Assembly (NCBI RefSeq): GCF_025506335.1 | Contig: NZ_JANZYO010000001.1 | Location: 404,074 to 468,073, forward strand | DNA from: Mumia quercus | GTDB lineage: Bacteria; Actinomycetota; Actinomycetes; Propionibacteriales; Nocardioidaceae | Length of the DNA: 64,000 bases | Reading direction: 5' to 3' | In this document: positions 54,878 to 62,721 of the stretch, in pieces | Position numbering within the stretch: position 1 is the stretch's first letter | How the letters are laid out: every line of letters starts with the position of its first letter | Translations under genes and position numbers: made by a program | The notes under the pieces: generated by a model | Databases searched by the model: none | What the model was told of the DNA's origin: nothing | What the model saw: the letters and a program-made list of their open reading frames with translations, nothing else

Positions 54878-54999
54878 GGACGGACCTTTCGGCTGGGCAT
54901 CCGCGCCAGTATGGAGGACCCGAACCCTCTGCCGGGCCAGAACCCGCCAGAAGGTCCCCACCCCCGTTGATTCGGTCACAGTGCGCGAATTCCTCCGGG

Positions 55000-55018
55000 C
55001 TAAGCAAGCGCTTAGTAT
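55000..55018. promoter_or_regulatory. TetR-type palindrome overlapping the acyl-CoA dehydrogenase promoter
   Basis: CTAAGC (55000-55005) and GCTTAG (55010-55015) form an inverted repeat containing AAGCGCTT. TAGTAT at 55013-55018 is a -10 box six bases before the ATG, so the palindrome covers the promoter. Its sequence is the type often bound by TetR repressors of acyl-CoA genes; none is encoded adjacent. Confidence 0.6.
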
Positions 55019-55024
55019 TGCCTC

Positions 55025-56827
55025 ATGGAGTCCCCCCGCCTGATGTCGCGCCGTGACCTCGACTTCCTGCTCTACGAATGGCTCGACGTCGAGGCCCTCA
55101 CGTCCCGGGAGCGGTACGCGGACCACGACCGCACGACCTTCGACGGCGTCCTCGACCTCTCGGAGCGGCTGGCCGCCGAGAAGTTTGCCCCGCTCGCCGC
55201 CGCGCTCGACGTCGACGAGCCCCGCATCGGCGACGACGGCAGGGTGGTGCTGCTGCCGGAGGTCGCCGACGCGCTGGCGGCCTACACCGAGGCCGGACTC
55301 CCCGGCATGTCGTTCGACGTCGCGCACGGGGGCATCCAGCTCCCCTTCACGGTGCAGCGGGCGGCCTCGATGTTCTTCCAGGCGGCGAGCGTGGCGGCGC
55401 ACGCGTACCCGTCGCTGGCTGCGGGCAACGCCCACCTGCTCCTCGCCCACGGCAGCCCGGAGCAGATCGAGACCTACGCCAGGCCGGTCGTCGAAGGACG
55501 GTGGTACGGCACGATGTGCCTGTCGGAGCCCCAGGCGGGCTCGTCGCTCGTCGACGTCGCGACGCGCGCCGTACGCAAGGACGACGGCTCGTACCGGCTG
55601 ACCGGCACCAAGATGTGGATCTCCGCGGGCGACCACGAGCTCGGCGAGAACATCGTGCACCTCGTCCTCGCCAAGACGCCCGGCGCGCCGGCGGGCGTCC
55701 ACGGGTTGTCGTTGTTCGTCGTGCCCAAGTACCTCCCCGACACGGAGGGTGCACCGGGGGAGCGCAACGACGTGGCGCTCGTCGGCCTCAACCACAAGAT
55801 GGGCTTCCGAGGCACGACCAACACGCTGCTGAACTTCGGCGAGGGCTTCGCGACCCCGGGAGGCCTGCCGGGTGCGGTCGGGTTCCTCGTCGGCGAGGAG
55901 CACCGCGGCCTCTCGTACATGTTCACGATGATGAACGAGGCGCGCATCGGTGTCGGCGCGGGCGCGGTCGCGCTCGGCTACGCCGGCTACCTGGAGGCGC
56001 TCCACTACGCCAAGACCCGTACGCAGGGCAGGCGGCTGGATGCGAAGGACCCGTCGGCGCCGCCGGTCGCGATCGTCGAGCACCCCGACGTACGGCGGAT
56101 GCTGCTCGCGCAGAAGGCGTACGTGGAGGGCGGCACGGCGCTCGTCCTCTCCTGCGCCCACCTCGTCGACGAGAAAGCGAGCGCGCCCGATCCGGAGGAC
56201 CGCGAGCGCGCGGCACGGCTGCTCGAGGTGCTCACGCCGATCGCCAAGGCGTGGCCGTCGCGGTGGTGCCTCACGGCCAACGACCTGGCGATCCAGGTGC
56301 ACGGGGGCTACGGGTACACGCGCGACTACCCGGTCGAACGTCTCTACCGCGACAACCGCCTGAACCCGATCCACGAGGGCACGCAGGGCATCCAGGGCCT
56401 GGACCTGCTCGGTCGCAAGGTGGTCGCCGACGGGGGTGCCGGCCTCGCGCTGCTCGCCGAGACCCTCGGCACCACGATCGCCGCCGGGCGCCAGGCGGGA
56501 GGCGAGACCGCCGTGCACGCCGAGGCCCTCGAGGCGGTGCTCGCCCGCCTCGTGGAGGTCACGCGGATCACGTGGGCCGACGGTGACCCTGCGGTGGCGC
56601 TGGCGAACGCGACCGCCTACCTGGACGCCGCCGGCCACGTCGTCGTCGCCTGGCTGTGGCTCGAGCAGGAGCTGGCCGCCGCGGGGCGCGAGGGCGCGTT
56701 CTACGACGGCAAGCGGCTCGCGGCACGCTACTTCTTCACGTACGAGCTCCCGACGGTCGCGCCGCTGCTCGACCTCGTCGCGGCCCGCGACCGTACGACG
56801 CTCGACCTGGACGTCGCCGCGCTGTGA
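55025..56827 (+). CDS. Acyl-CoA dehydrogenase, large (600-residue FadE5-like) type
   Basis: A 600-residue flavoenzyme. An N-terminal extension (1-150) precedes the core. The FAD/substrate motif is GTMCLSEPQAGSSLVDVATRA, and the catalytic Glu451 is in NPIHEGTQGIQGLDL. The extra C-terminal domain of about 130 residues is typical of the 600-residue class, which takes broad or long substrates. It is leaderless with TAGTAT upstream under a TetR-like palindrome. It is not linked to the beta-oxidation operon 17 kb away. Confidence 0.92.
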   Translation: MESPRLMSRRDLDFLLYEWLDVEALTSRERYADHDRTTFDGVLDLSERLAAEKFAPLAAALDVDEPRIGDDGRVVLLPEVADALAAYTEAGLPGMSFDVAHGGIQLPFTVQRAASMFFQAASVAAHAYPSLAAGNAHLLLAHGSPEQIETYARPVVEGRWYGTMCLSEPQAGSSLVDVATRAVRKDDGSYRLTGTKMWISAGDHELGENIVHLVLAKTPGAPAGVHGLSLFVVPKYLPDTEGAPGERNDVALVGLNHKMGFRGTTNTLLNFGEGFATPGGLPGAVGFLVGEEHRGLSYMFTMMNEARIGVGAGAVALGYAGYLEALHYAKTRTQGRRLDAKDPSAPPVAIVEHPDVRRMLLAQKAYVEGGTALVLSCAHLVDEKASAPDPEDRERAARLLEVLTPIAKAWPSRWCLTANDLAIQVHGGYGYTRDYPVERLYRDNRLNPIHEGTQGIQGLDLLGRKVVADGGAGLALLAETLGTTIAAGRQAGGETAVHAEALEAVLARLVEVTRITWADGDPAVALANATAYLDAAGHVVVAWLWLEQELAAAGREGAFYDGKRLAARYFFTYELPTVAPLLDLVAARDRTTLDLDVAAL

Positions 56828-56844
56828 CGCGGTAGCGTCGGCGC

Positions 56845-57864
56845 GTGCGTGTCGACGAGCTGCCTCTTGCCCTCGGTCCGTACGCGCGCGGGGCGGCCAA
56901 CGCGATCACCGACGTCCCGGGCGTCCGCGTCGGGCACTCCACCGTCGTCGAGAGGGACCTCCGCACCGGGGTGACGGCCGTGGTGCCCGACGCGCTGGGT
57001 GCCCAGCGCCGCTGGCTCCCCGCAGGCCTGTTCGTCGGCAACGGCTTCGGCAAGCTCGTCGGTGCGACGCAGGTCGACGAGCTCGGCGCGATCGAGACCC
57101 CGGTGCTGCTCACCAGCACGCTGTCGGCGTTCCGGGTGGCCGACGCGCTGGTGGGTCACGTGCTGTCGTGGCCCGGCTACGAGGACGTGACGACGCTCAA
57201 CCCGGTGGTCGGCGAGACGAACGACGGGTTCCTGTCCGACATCCGCGCCCGCGCCCTCGGCGCCGAGCACGTTGCACAGGCCTTGGCGTCCGCCGACGTC
57301 GGCAACGTCGACGAGGGGTGCGTGGGTGCAGGCACAGGGACGACGGCGCTCGGCTACAAGGGCGGGATCGGCACCTCGTCGCGGCGCGTCGTCGTGGGCG
57401 GCGCGGACGCGACCGTCGGTGCACTGGTGCAGTCCAACTTCGGAGGCGTGCTGACCGTGGCCGGTGTGCCGATGCCAGCCGAAGAGCTGCTCGGTCACGC
57501 GGGCGTCGAGACGACCGGCAACTCCTGCATGGTCGTCGTCGCCACCGACGCCGCCGTGGACGCGCGCCAACTCGGCCGCGTCGCGCGCCGCGCCGTGTTC
57601 GCGATGGCCCGCGTCGGTGCACGGTTCGCCCACGGCAGCGGTGACTACGCGCTCGCGTTCAGCGTCGCCGAGGGCGGTGTGCCGGTCGACGACGCGGCAC
57701 TCGACCCGCTGTTCGGCGCGACCATGGACGCGGTCGAGGAAGCGCTGCTCAACTCGGTGCTGACGGCCACGACGACGCGCGGGTTCCGCGGCGGCGTCGC
57801 GCACGCGGTCCCCGCCGACGCCGTACGGCGCCGCCTGCGTGACGCCGGGCTCCTCGGCCGCTGA
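56845..57864 (+). CDS. P1-family peptidase (DmpA/L-aminopeptidase-D-esterase)
   Basis: A 339-residue Ntn-like hydrolase precursor. The family opening ITDVPGVRVGHSTVV and the autocleavage/nucleophile region TTGNSCMVVVATDAAVD are present. Cleavage in DmpA is Gly-Ser; here the residue before the Ser is Asn. These enzymes release N-terminal residues from small peptides, including beta- and D-types. The GTG is six bases after TAGCGT (56833-56838), supporting a leaderless start. A short stem (CTGACC/GGTCAG at 57861-57881) covers the stops of this gene and the convergent SDR. Confidence 0.87.
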   Translation: MRVDELPLALGPYARGAANAITDVPGVRVGHSTVVERDLRTGVTAVVPDALGAQRRWLPAGLFVGNGFGKLVGATQVDELGAIETPVLLTSTLSAFRVADALVGHVLSWPGYEDVTTLNPVVGETNDGFLSDIRARALGAEHVAQALASADVGNVDEGCVGAGTGTTALGYKGGIGTSSRRVVVGGADATVGALVQSNFGGVLTVAGVPMPAEELLGHAGVETTGNSCMVVVATDAAVDARQLGRVARRAVFAMARVGARFAHGSGDYALAFSVAEGGVPVDDAALDPLFGATMDAVEEALLNSVLTATTTRGFRGGVAHAVPADAVRRRLRDAGLLGR

Positions 57865-57877
57865 CCGTACGGAGAGG

Positions 57878-58783
57878 TCAGAAGACCGGCTTGCCTCCGG
57901 TCACGCCGATGACCGCGCCCGTCACGAAGCTGGCGTCGCGCGGGGACGCGAGGAAGACGAACGCCGGTGCGACCTCGGCGGGCTGCCCTGCGCGGCCGAG
58001 CGGCGTGTCCTTGCCGAAGGCCTCGATCTTCTCCTCCGGCTGCGTCGCCGGCTGGAGCGGCGTCCAGATCGGGCCGGGCGCGACGGCGTTCACGCGGATG
58101 CCCTCGGGCCCGAGCATCGCCGCGAGGTTGGCGGTGACGTTGTTGATCGCGGCCTTCGTGGCGGCGTAGTCGAGCAGCGTCGGCGACGGGTCGTACGCCT
58201 GGATCGACGTGCAGTTGATGACGCTCGACCCGCGCCGCATCAGCGGCACGGCGGCCTGCGTGATCCAGAACAGCGCGTAGAGGTTCGTCCGCAGCACCCG
58301 GTCGAGACGCTCGGGCGAGATCGACGAGAGGCCGTCGCCGCGCGCCATCTGGTAGCCGGCGTTGTTGACCAGCACGTCCAGCCCGCCGAGCTCGGAGACG
58401 ACCTGCGACGGGAGCGACTGCGCCGTACGACGGTCGGTGATGTCGCCGGGAAGCAGTGCGACCTTGCGCCCTTCACGTTCGACCCAGGAGGCGGTGTCCT
58501 CGGCGTCGGCCTGCTCCTCGGGCAGGTACGAGAGGGCGACATCGGCGCCTTCGCGGGCGTACGCGATGGCGACCGCGCGCCCGATGCCGGAGTCGCCTCC
58601 GGTGATCAGGGCCCGCAGTCCGGCCAGGCGGCCTGACCCCTCGTACGACTCCTCGCCGTGGTCCGGGACGGGCGACATGGCGGAGGTGGTGCCTGGCGGC
58701 TCCTGCTGCTGACGGTCGAAGGCTCCGGACTCGTTGAGCAGCTGCTCGGCGTTGCGGGCGACGTCGGACTCGATGTTGGTCAT
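57878..58783 (-). CDS. SDR-family oxidoreductase (general-stress type)
   Basis: A 301-residue protein. After a 50-residue polar extension, the Rossmann motif is LITGGDSGIGRAVAIAYARE, NNAG is present in LVNNAGYQMARG, and the catalytic Tyr-Lys pair is in DYAATKAAIN. The N-terminal extension and length match the YhdF/YghA class of stress-induced aldehyde or ketone reductases. The ATG at 58783 has only a weak GGGC upstream. The substrate is unknown. Confidence 0.9.
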   Translation of the reverse strand: MTNIESDVARNAEQLLNESGAFDRQQQEPPGTTSAMSPVPDHGEESYEGSGRLAGLRALITGGDSGIGRAVAIAYAREGADVALSYLPEEQADAEDTASWVEREGRKVALLPGDITDRRTAQSLPSQVVSELGGLDVLVNNAGYQMARGDGLSSISPERLDRVLRTNLYALFWITQAAVPLMRRGSSVINCTSIQAYDPSPTLLDYAATKAAINNVTANLAAMLGPEGIRVNAVAPGPIWTPLQPATQPEEKIEAFGKDTPLGRAGQPAEVAPAFVFLASPRDASFVTGAVIGVTGGKPVF

Positions 58784-58836
58784 GGCGTGCCCGTACCCGG
58801 TCGGCCACCGGACATGCGGGCGGTGACCGTCTCCGG

Positions 58837-59199
58837 TCAGCGCACGAGCAGGGTCACGAGCGCGGCCACGGTCGGCAGCGCCGCGACGAGGATCCACACC
58901 GGCGACCAGAGCGAGCGCTTGAGGATGAGCCGGACTCCGGCGTACGTGATCACCGTGATCACGCCTGCCATCAGGGTGAGCGCGATGGCGTCGCCGTGCC
59001 GGCCCTGCCCGTCGAGGACGAAGGCGAGGCCGATGCAGCCGAAGATCCCGTGCACGGTGATCGCGAAGAACCCGATCGCAGCGACGCGTCGTTGGACCTT
59101 GCGCAGCGCGGCGAGCTCGGCCTCGTGCTGCTCGCGGGTCTTGCGCGGGCGCGCCGGGGTCGGCGTCTGCGTCGGGGCGGGGGTCGGGCGGTCGGTCAT
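58837..59199 (-). CDS. Small membrane protein
   Basis: A 120-residue protein with a Pro/Thr-rich cytoplasmic start, a charged helix (REQHEAELAALRKVQRRVAA) and three hydrophobic segments at about 40-60, 70-90 and 97-118. I recognise no family. It overlaps the end of the MarR-type gene by 4 bp, so it is likely co-expressed with and controlled by that regulator. Confidence 0.7.
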   Translation of the reverse strand: MTDRPTPAPTQTPTPARPRKTREQHEAELAALRKVQRRVAAIGFFAITVHGIFGCIGLAFVLDGQGRHGDAIALTLMAGVITVITYAGVRLILKRSLWSPVWILVAALPTVAALVTLLVR

Positions 59200-59663
59200 G
59201 CAGGGCTCCTGGTGGGGACAGGGTCGGTCGCCTTCTGGGCGGAGGAGATGAGGCGGTGGAGGAAGGCGTTCGCCTCGAGGAGCTCGCTCGCCGTCATCCC
59301 GAGCCGCTCGAGCATCGTGACAGGGACCTCGAGCGCACGGGCCCGCAGGTCGTGGCCTGCGTCGGTGAGGGAGATCGTGAGCGTCCGCTCGTCGCTCGCG
59401 GAGCGTTCACGCAGGACCAGCCCGAGTGCCTCCAACCGTTTCACGAGCGGCGAGGCGGTGGCCGGTTCGAGGTGGAGAGCGGCGCTGAGGTCCTTCAGCG
59501 ACTGGCCGTCGTTCTCCCACAGGGAGAGCATGACGAGGTACTGAGGGTGGCTCAGACCCAGCGGCTCGAGCACCGGGCGGTAGGCGGCCACGACGCTGCG
59601 GGCCGCAACCGCGAGCGCGAAGCAGACCTGGTGCTCGAGGGCGAGCGGGTCGTCGATGTCCAT
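59196..59663 (-). CDS. MarR-family regulator, OhrR-like
   Basis: A 155-residue winged-helix protein. The opening DPLALEHQVCFALAVAARSV holds Cys14 at the reactive position of OhrR peroxide sensors. PLGLSHPQYLVMLSLWENDG is the family's helix 2, and the DNA-binding part reads TASPLVKRLEALGLVLRERS. The ATG at 59663 is seven bases after TACACT on the minus strand (59676-59671). A TTAGC/GCTAA palindrome lies in the promoter spacer. No ohr peroxidase gene is in the window, so the target is the small membrane gene or elsewhere. Confidence 0.87.
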   Translation of the reverse strand: MDIDDPLALEHQVCFALAVAARSVVAAYRPVLEPLGLSHPQYLVMLSLWENDGQSLKDLSAALHLEPATASPLVKRLEALGLVLRERSASDERTLTISLTDAGHDLRARALEVPVTMLERLGMTASELLEANAFLHRLISSAQKATDPVPTRSPA

Positions 59664-59683
59664 GACATTCAGTGTACTAACGA

Positions 59684-59695
59684 TTAGCCCGCTAA
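59684..59695. promoter_or_regulatory. Palindrome in the marR promoter
   Basis: TTAGC-CC-GCTAA lies between the -10 (59671-59676) and the -35 region of the MarR-type gene, in an AT-richer patch. Placement suits autorepression; related TTAGC half sites also appear nearby (CTAACGATTAG). Confidence 0.45.
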
Positions 59696-59778
59696 CTGAT
59701 TTCAGGTGGCGTGATCGGCATGAAACCGGGACAAAGGGGTAACGGGCGGGGGACCCAGCACCGAGGGGGAGGGCAACG

Positions 59779-60714
59779 ATGTCCAACCAAGGAACGATGC
59801 GGCGCGCGTCACGACGCATGGCCGGAGGGTTGAAGGACCTTCCGCGCAATGCCGCGTGGCTCGTCTCCAAGGCCGTGAACGTCAACGGTGTCCAGGACGG
59901 TGCGACGCAGGCGGCGTCGCAGTCCAAGGACGGCGTCATCGACCAGGTACGCCGTGCGACCGCCGCCGTCGCCGACCGCGTGCCGGGGATCGACTCCATC
60001 GAGACGCGCCTCGCCCGTGCGCATGCCGCAGTCGAGCGTGCCCGCGCCGAGGAGCAGGAGGCACTCGCTCACGCGCAGGAGGCCAAGCAGCGCGCCGACG
60101 AGGCCCGCGCGGCCGAGACCGAGGGGCGCGAGCGCCTGCGCGCGGCGCAGAAGGAGGCGCACGACCACGTCGAGCAGCGCGTACGTGAAGCGCGCCGCCG
60201 TGCCGACGAGCAGGTCGAGGCCGAGCGCCGCGAGGCTGACGCGGAGGCGCAGGCACGCCTCGAGGACGTCCGCAGCGACGTCGAACGCACCGTCGAGAAG
60301 CGGCGCGCCGCGGCCGACGAGGCAGCGCGGGACGCGCAGGAGCGCATCGACTCCGCGCACGCCGCGATGAGCGAGGCACGCCAGCTCGCAGACGACGCGA
60401 CCAAGGCCGCCGACGAGGCCGCACGCAAGGCGCGCGAGGAGGCCGACCGCCTCGTGGCGAAGGCTGAGGAGCAGGCTGGCGAGGCCGACGCGACGAGGCA
60501 GCGTGCCGTCGCTGCCCGCGAGGCCGTGACCAAGAGCGCGGCGCAGGCCGTGCGGGCTGAGCAGAAGCAGGAGAACAACACGACCAGCCTCTCGCGCCGC
60601 ACGAAGGCCGAGCTCGTCGACATGGCGCAGTCTCTCGGGGTCCCTGACACGTCCCAGAAGAACAAGACCCAGCTCGTGAACGCGATCCGGCGCGCCTCGC
60701 GCAGCCGAGCCTGA
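59779..60714 (+). CDS. Coiled-coil protein with C-terminal Rho-N/HeH-type domain
   Basis: A 311-residue protein. Residues 1-75 are a short positively charged start and linker. Residues about 77-270 are a long Ala/Glu/Arg coiled coil with many repeats of the type EARRRADEQVEAERREAD. The last 35 residues (LSRRTKAELVDMAQSLGVPD) form a helix-extension-helix nucleic-acid-binding motif as in Rho N-termini. The ATG follows GGGGGAGGG. The mix suggests a structural DNA- or RNA-associated filament, perhaps nucleoid or envelope linked; no family name is certain. Mini membrane genes follow. Confidence 0.78.
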   Translation: MSNQGTMRRASRRMAGGLKDLPRNAAWLVSKAVNVNGVQDGATQAASQSKDGVIDQVRRATAAVADRVPGIDSIETRLARAHAAVERARAEEQEALAHAQEAKQRADEARAAETEGRERLRAAQKEAHDHVEQRVREARRRADEQVEAERREADAEAQARLEDVRSDVERTVEKRRAAADEAARDAQERIDSAHAAMSEARQLADDATKAADEAARKAREEADRLVAKAEEQAGEADATRQRAVAAREAVTKSAAQAVRAEQKQENNTTSLSRRTKAELVDMAQSLGVPDTSQKNKTQLVNAIRRASRSRA

Positions 60715-60728
60715 ACGGAGTGATCGAC

Positions 60729-60890
60729 GTGAAGCTCTTCCATCGGAAGTCGCCCTGGGAGCGGGCCCTCGACCGGCTGCCCGGAGGCAGCGCCCTGCGG
60801 GGCGGCGCGCTGACGGCAGCCGGACTGATCGGGCTCTCTGCGGCCAGTGCCGCCGTGAGCGCGCTCCGCGACAAGCAGCGTTCGTCGTGA
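60729..60890 (+). CDS. 53-residue small protein
   Basis: A GTG with GGAG upstream opens a short frame ending at 60888-60890. The product has a basic N-terminus (VKLFHRKSPWERALDRL) and an Ala/Gly-rich hydrophobic segment (LTAAGLIGLSAASAAVSAL) likely to span or insert into the membrane. Its stop is overlapped by the next gene (GTGA). Support is composition, ribosome site and tight coupling. Confidence 0.6.
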   Translation: MKLFHRKSPWERALDRLPGGSALRGGALTAAGLIGLSAASAAVSALRDKQRSS

Positions 60891-61048
60891 GGCTCCGGAC
60901 CCTCGCCGTCTTCGGCATCGGTTACGTGCTGGGGACGCGAGCAGGCCACGAGAGGTATGAGCAGCTCGTCGCCGCGGCGAAGCGGGCCGGCAAGCGGCTC
61001 GAGGATTACGGCGATCCCGATGGTCCGGGCCGCTCGTCGTCCCAGTGA
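60887..61048 (+). CDS. YtxH-like 53-residue membrane protein
   Basis: A GTG overlapping the previous stop opens VRLRTLAVFGIGYVLGTRAG, which is the glycine-zipper membrane start of YtxH-type proteins, followed by HERYEQLVAAAKRAGKRLED, the charged helix of that family. YtxH proteins are stress-linked and membrane-bound. It is the second of three tiny genes after the coiled-coil gene. Confidence 0.65.
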   Translation: MRLRTLAVFGIGYVLGTRAGHERYEQLVAAAKRAGKRLEDYGDPDGPGRSSSQ

Positions 61049-61328
61049 CTCCCCGACGCTCGCCGAGGGGGCCGTCGTCAGGGCGCACGTCGTGGCGCGG
61101 CTCCTCGGCGTCCGACTGCTGAAGCTCGAGGCGACGATCCTGCTCGCGCCACCCCCGGGCGGCTCCGCGCTCGACGAGCCGATCTTGGGTACGGCGCTGC
61201 GCGACGCAACTCCGCTCACGCCGCTGAGCTCCCCGGTGGTGGTCACCGGGGAGTCCGACGGGGGTCTGCCTCAGGCGCAGCGACTGCTCGCCGAGGCGCG
61301 CGCGGCCCTGCGCGCCGCCCGGCGCTGA
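61020..61328 (+). CDS. Small hypothetical protein (about 102 residues)
   Basis: The frame from an ATG at 61020 overlaps the YtxH-like gene by 29 bp and ends at 61326-61328, four bases before the convergent transporter stop. It contains a compact Ala/Leu-rich domain (EGAVVRAHVVARLLGVRLLK, LPQAQRLLAEARAALRAARR) with strand-helix character. No family is recognised. The start is uncertain; a later GTG or codon within the frame is possible. Confidence 0.5.
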   Translation: MVRAARRPSDSPTLAEGAVVRAHVVARLLGVRLLKLEATILLAPPPGGSALDEPILGTALRDATPLTPLSSPVVVTGESDGGLPQAQRLLAEARAALRAARR

Positions 61329-61332
61329 GGCG

Positions 61333-62676
61333 TCAGACGAAGATCCTCGAGATCAGCAGCGCCGTCGGCACCGCGACCGCGGCCATCACCAGCGTCGGCA
61401 GGATGAACGAGTGGTTGACGACGTACTTGCCGATCTTCGTCGAGCCCGTCTGGTCGATCTCGACCGCCGCGAGCTGTGAGCCGTTCGCCGGCAGCGTCAT
61501 CACGCCGCCCATCGCGGGGAGGTACGCGGCGAGCGTCGCCACCGGGACTCCCAGGCTCAGGCCCAGCGGGATCATCGTGTTGACCGAGGCGGACTGGCTG
61601 GTCGTCGCCGCCGCCACGAGGAAGAGCCCGATGGCGAGGAACCACGGCGCCTCCTTCGCGAGGTCGGTGAGCCCGCCGATCACCGTGTCCTCGTTGCCGG
61701 TGATGAAGGTGTTCGCGAGCCACGCGATGCCGAGCAGGGCGATGATCGCGGTCAGGCCCGACTTCGTCAGCGGCGCGTCCAGGACGGCGCCGGGCTTGAC
61801 CTTGCCGACGAGCATCACGGCGAGCGCCACGACGAGCATGACCATGATCAGCAAGGTCGTGAGCGAGAGCGTCTCGGTCTTGCCGTCCACCTCGTACGTC
61901 GGCAGCAGCTCGTCGAACGCGCCCAGCAGCACGACGACCAGCACGCCGGCGAAGAAGACCCCCGCTGCGCGCTTCGCCGAGACCGGGACGTCAGCGCCCG
62001 TCTCCGTGCCGGTCTCGGCCGCCGGCGGGTGGATCATCCCCGCGGCGAGACGCCGCTGGAACTCTGGGTCGTCCTTGAGGTCGGGCCCGACCCGGCTCTG
62101 GATCAGCGCGGCGACGAGGGTGCCGAGCAGGACCGCCGGGAAGGTGATGAGCAGGATCTCGCCGAGGCTCAGGGCACCGTCCTCGTTGCCTGTGAGGCCG
62201 ACGAAGGCGGCCATCGCCGCCGCCACCGGGCTCGCGGCCAGGGCGAAGCCGGACACGGCGACCGACGTCGCGAGCGGGCGCTCCGGCCGGATGCCGCGCT
62301 CGTAGGAGACCTCGTAGATCACCGGGAGCAGCGGGAAGATGATGTTGCCCGTCCCCGACCCGGCACAGAACGCGAAGGTGATCAGCGGCGCCAGGTAGTT
62401 CACGAGCTTCGGGCGAGAGCGGATCACCTTCTCCGCGAGGTGCACGAGGTAGTCGATGCCGCCGGCCGCCTGCATCGCCGACGCCGCGGTGATGACGGCG
62501 ATGATGACGAGGATCGCGTCGCTCGGGATGCTTCCCGGTGGTGCTCCGAAGACGAAGACCAGCAGGAGGACGCCGACGGCGCCCCACAGGCCCAGACCGA
62601 CGCCGCCGAGCCGGACGCCCATGTAGATGGCGCCGACGACGACGAGCGCCTGGAGGATCAGGAGGAAGGTGTCCAC
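61333..62676 (-). CDS. Dcu-family C4-dicarboxylate transporter
   Basis: A 447-residue protein with about ten to twelve membrane helices. The DcuA/DcuB hallmarks are GGIDYLVHLAEKVIRSRPK, APLITFAFCAGSGTGNIIFP and TSVAVSGFALAASPVAAAMA. It exchanges fumarate, succinate, malate or aspartate. The start is GTG 62676 with GAAAGG upstream. It follows a dipeptidase gene on the same strand (45 bp), as if aspartate or another product were being handled, though that link is weak. Confidence 0.92.
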   Translation of the reverse strand: MDTFLLILQALVVVGAIYMGVRLGGVGLGLWGAVGVLLLVFVFGAPPGSIPSDAILVIIAVITAASAMQAAGGIDYLVHLAEKVIRSRPKLVNYLAPLITFAFCAGSGTGNIIFPLLPVIYEVSYERGIRPERPLATSVAVSGFALAASPVAAAMAAFVGLTGNEDGALSLGEILLITFPAVLLGTLVAALIQSRVGPDLKDDPEFQRRLAAGMIHPPAAETGTETGADVPVSAKRAAGVFFAGVLVVVLLGAFDELLPTYEVDGKTETLSLTTLLIMVMLVVALAVMLVGKVKPGAVLDAPLTKSGLTAIIALLGIAWLANTFITGNEDTVIGGLTDLAKEAPWFLAIGLFLVAAATTSQSASVNTMIPLGLSLGVPVATLAAYLPAMGGVMTLPANGSQLAAVEIDQTGSTKIGKYVVNHSFILPTLVMAAVAVPTALLISRIFV

Positions 62677-62721
62677 GCGCGTGCCTTTCGAACGCCGGAC
62701 GCGGCTGCGACCGGTGGGGGA

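Noticed and set aside
57861-57881. Terminator between the peptidase and SDR genes
   Set aside because: Only a six-bp stem with a nine-base loop and no T-run; too weak to list as a feature.
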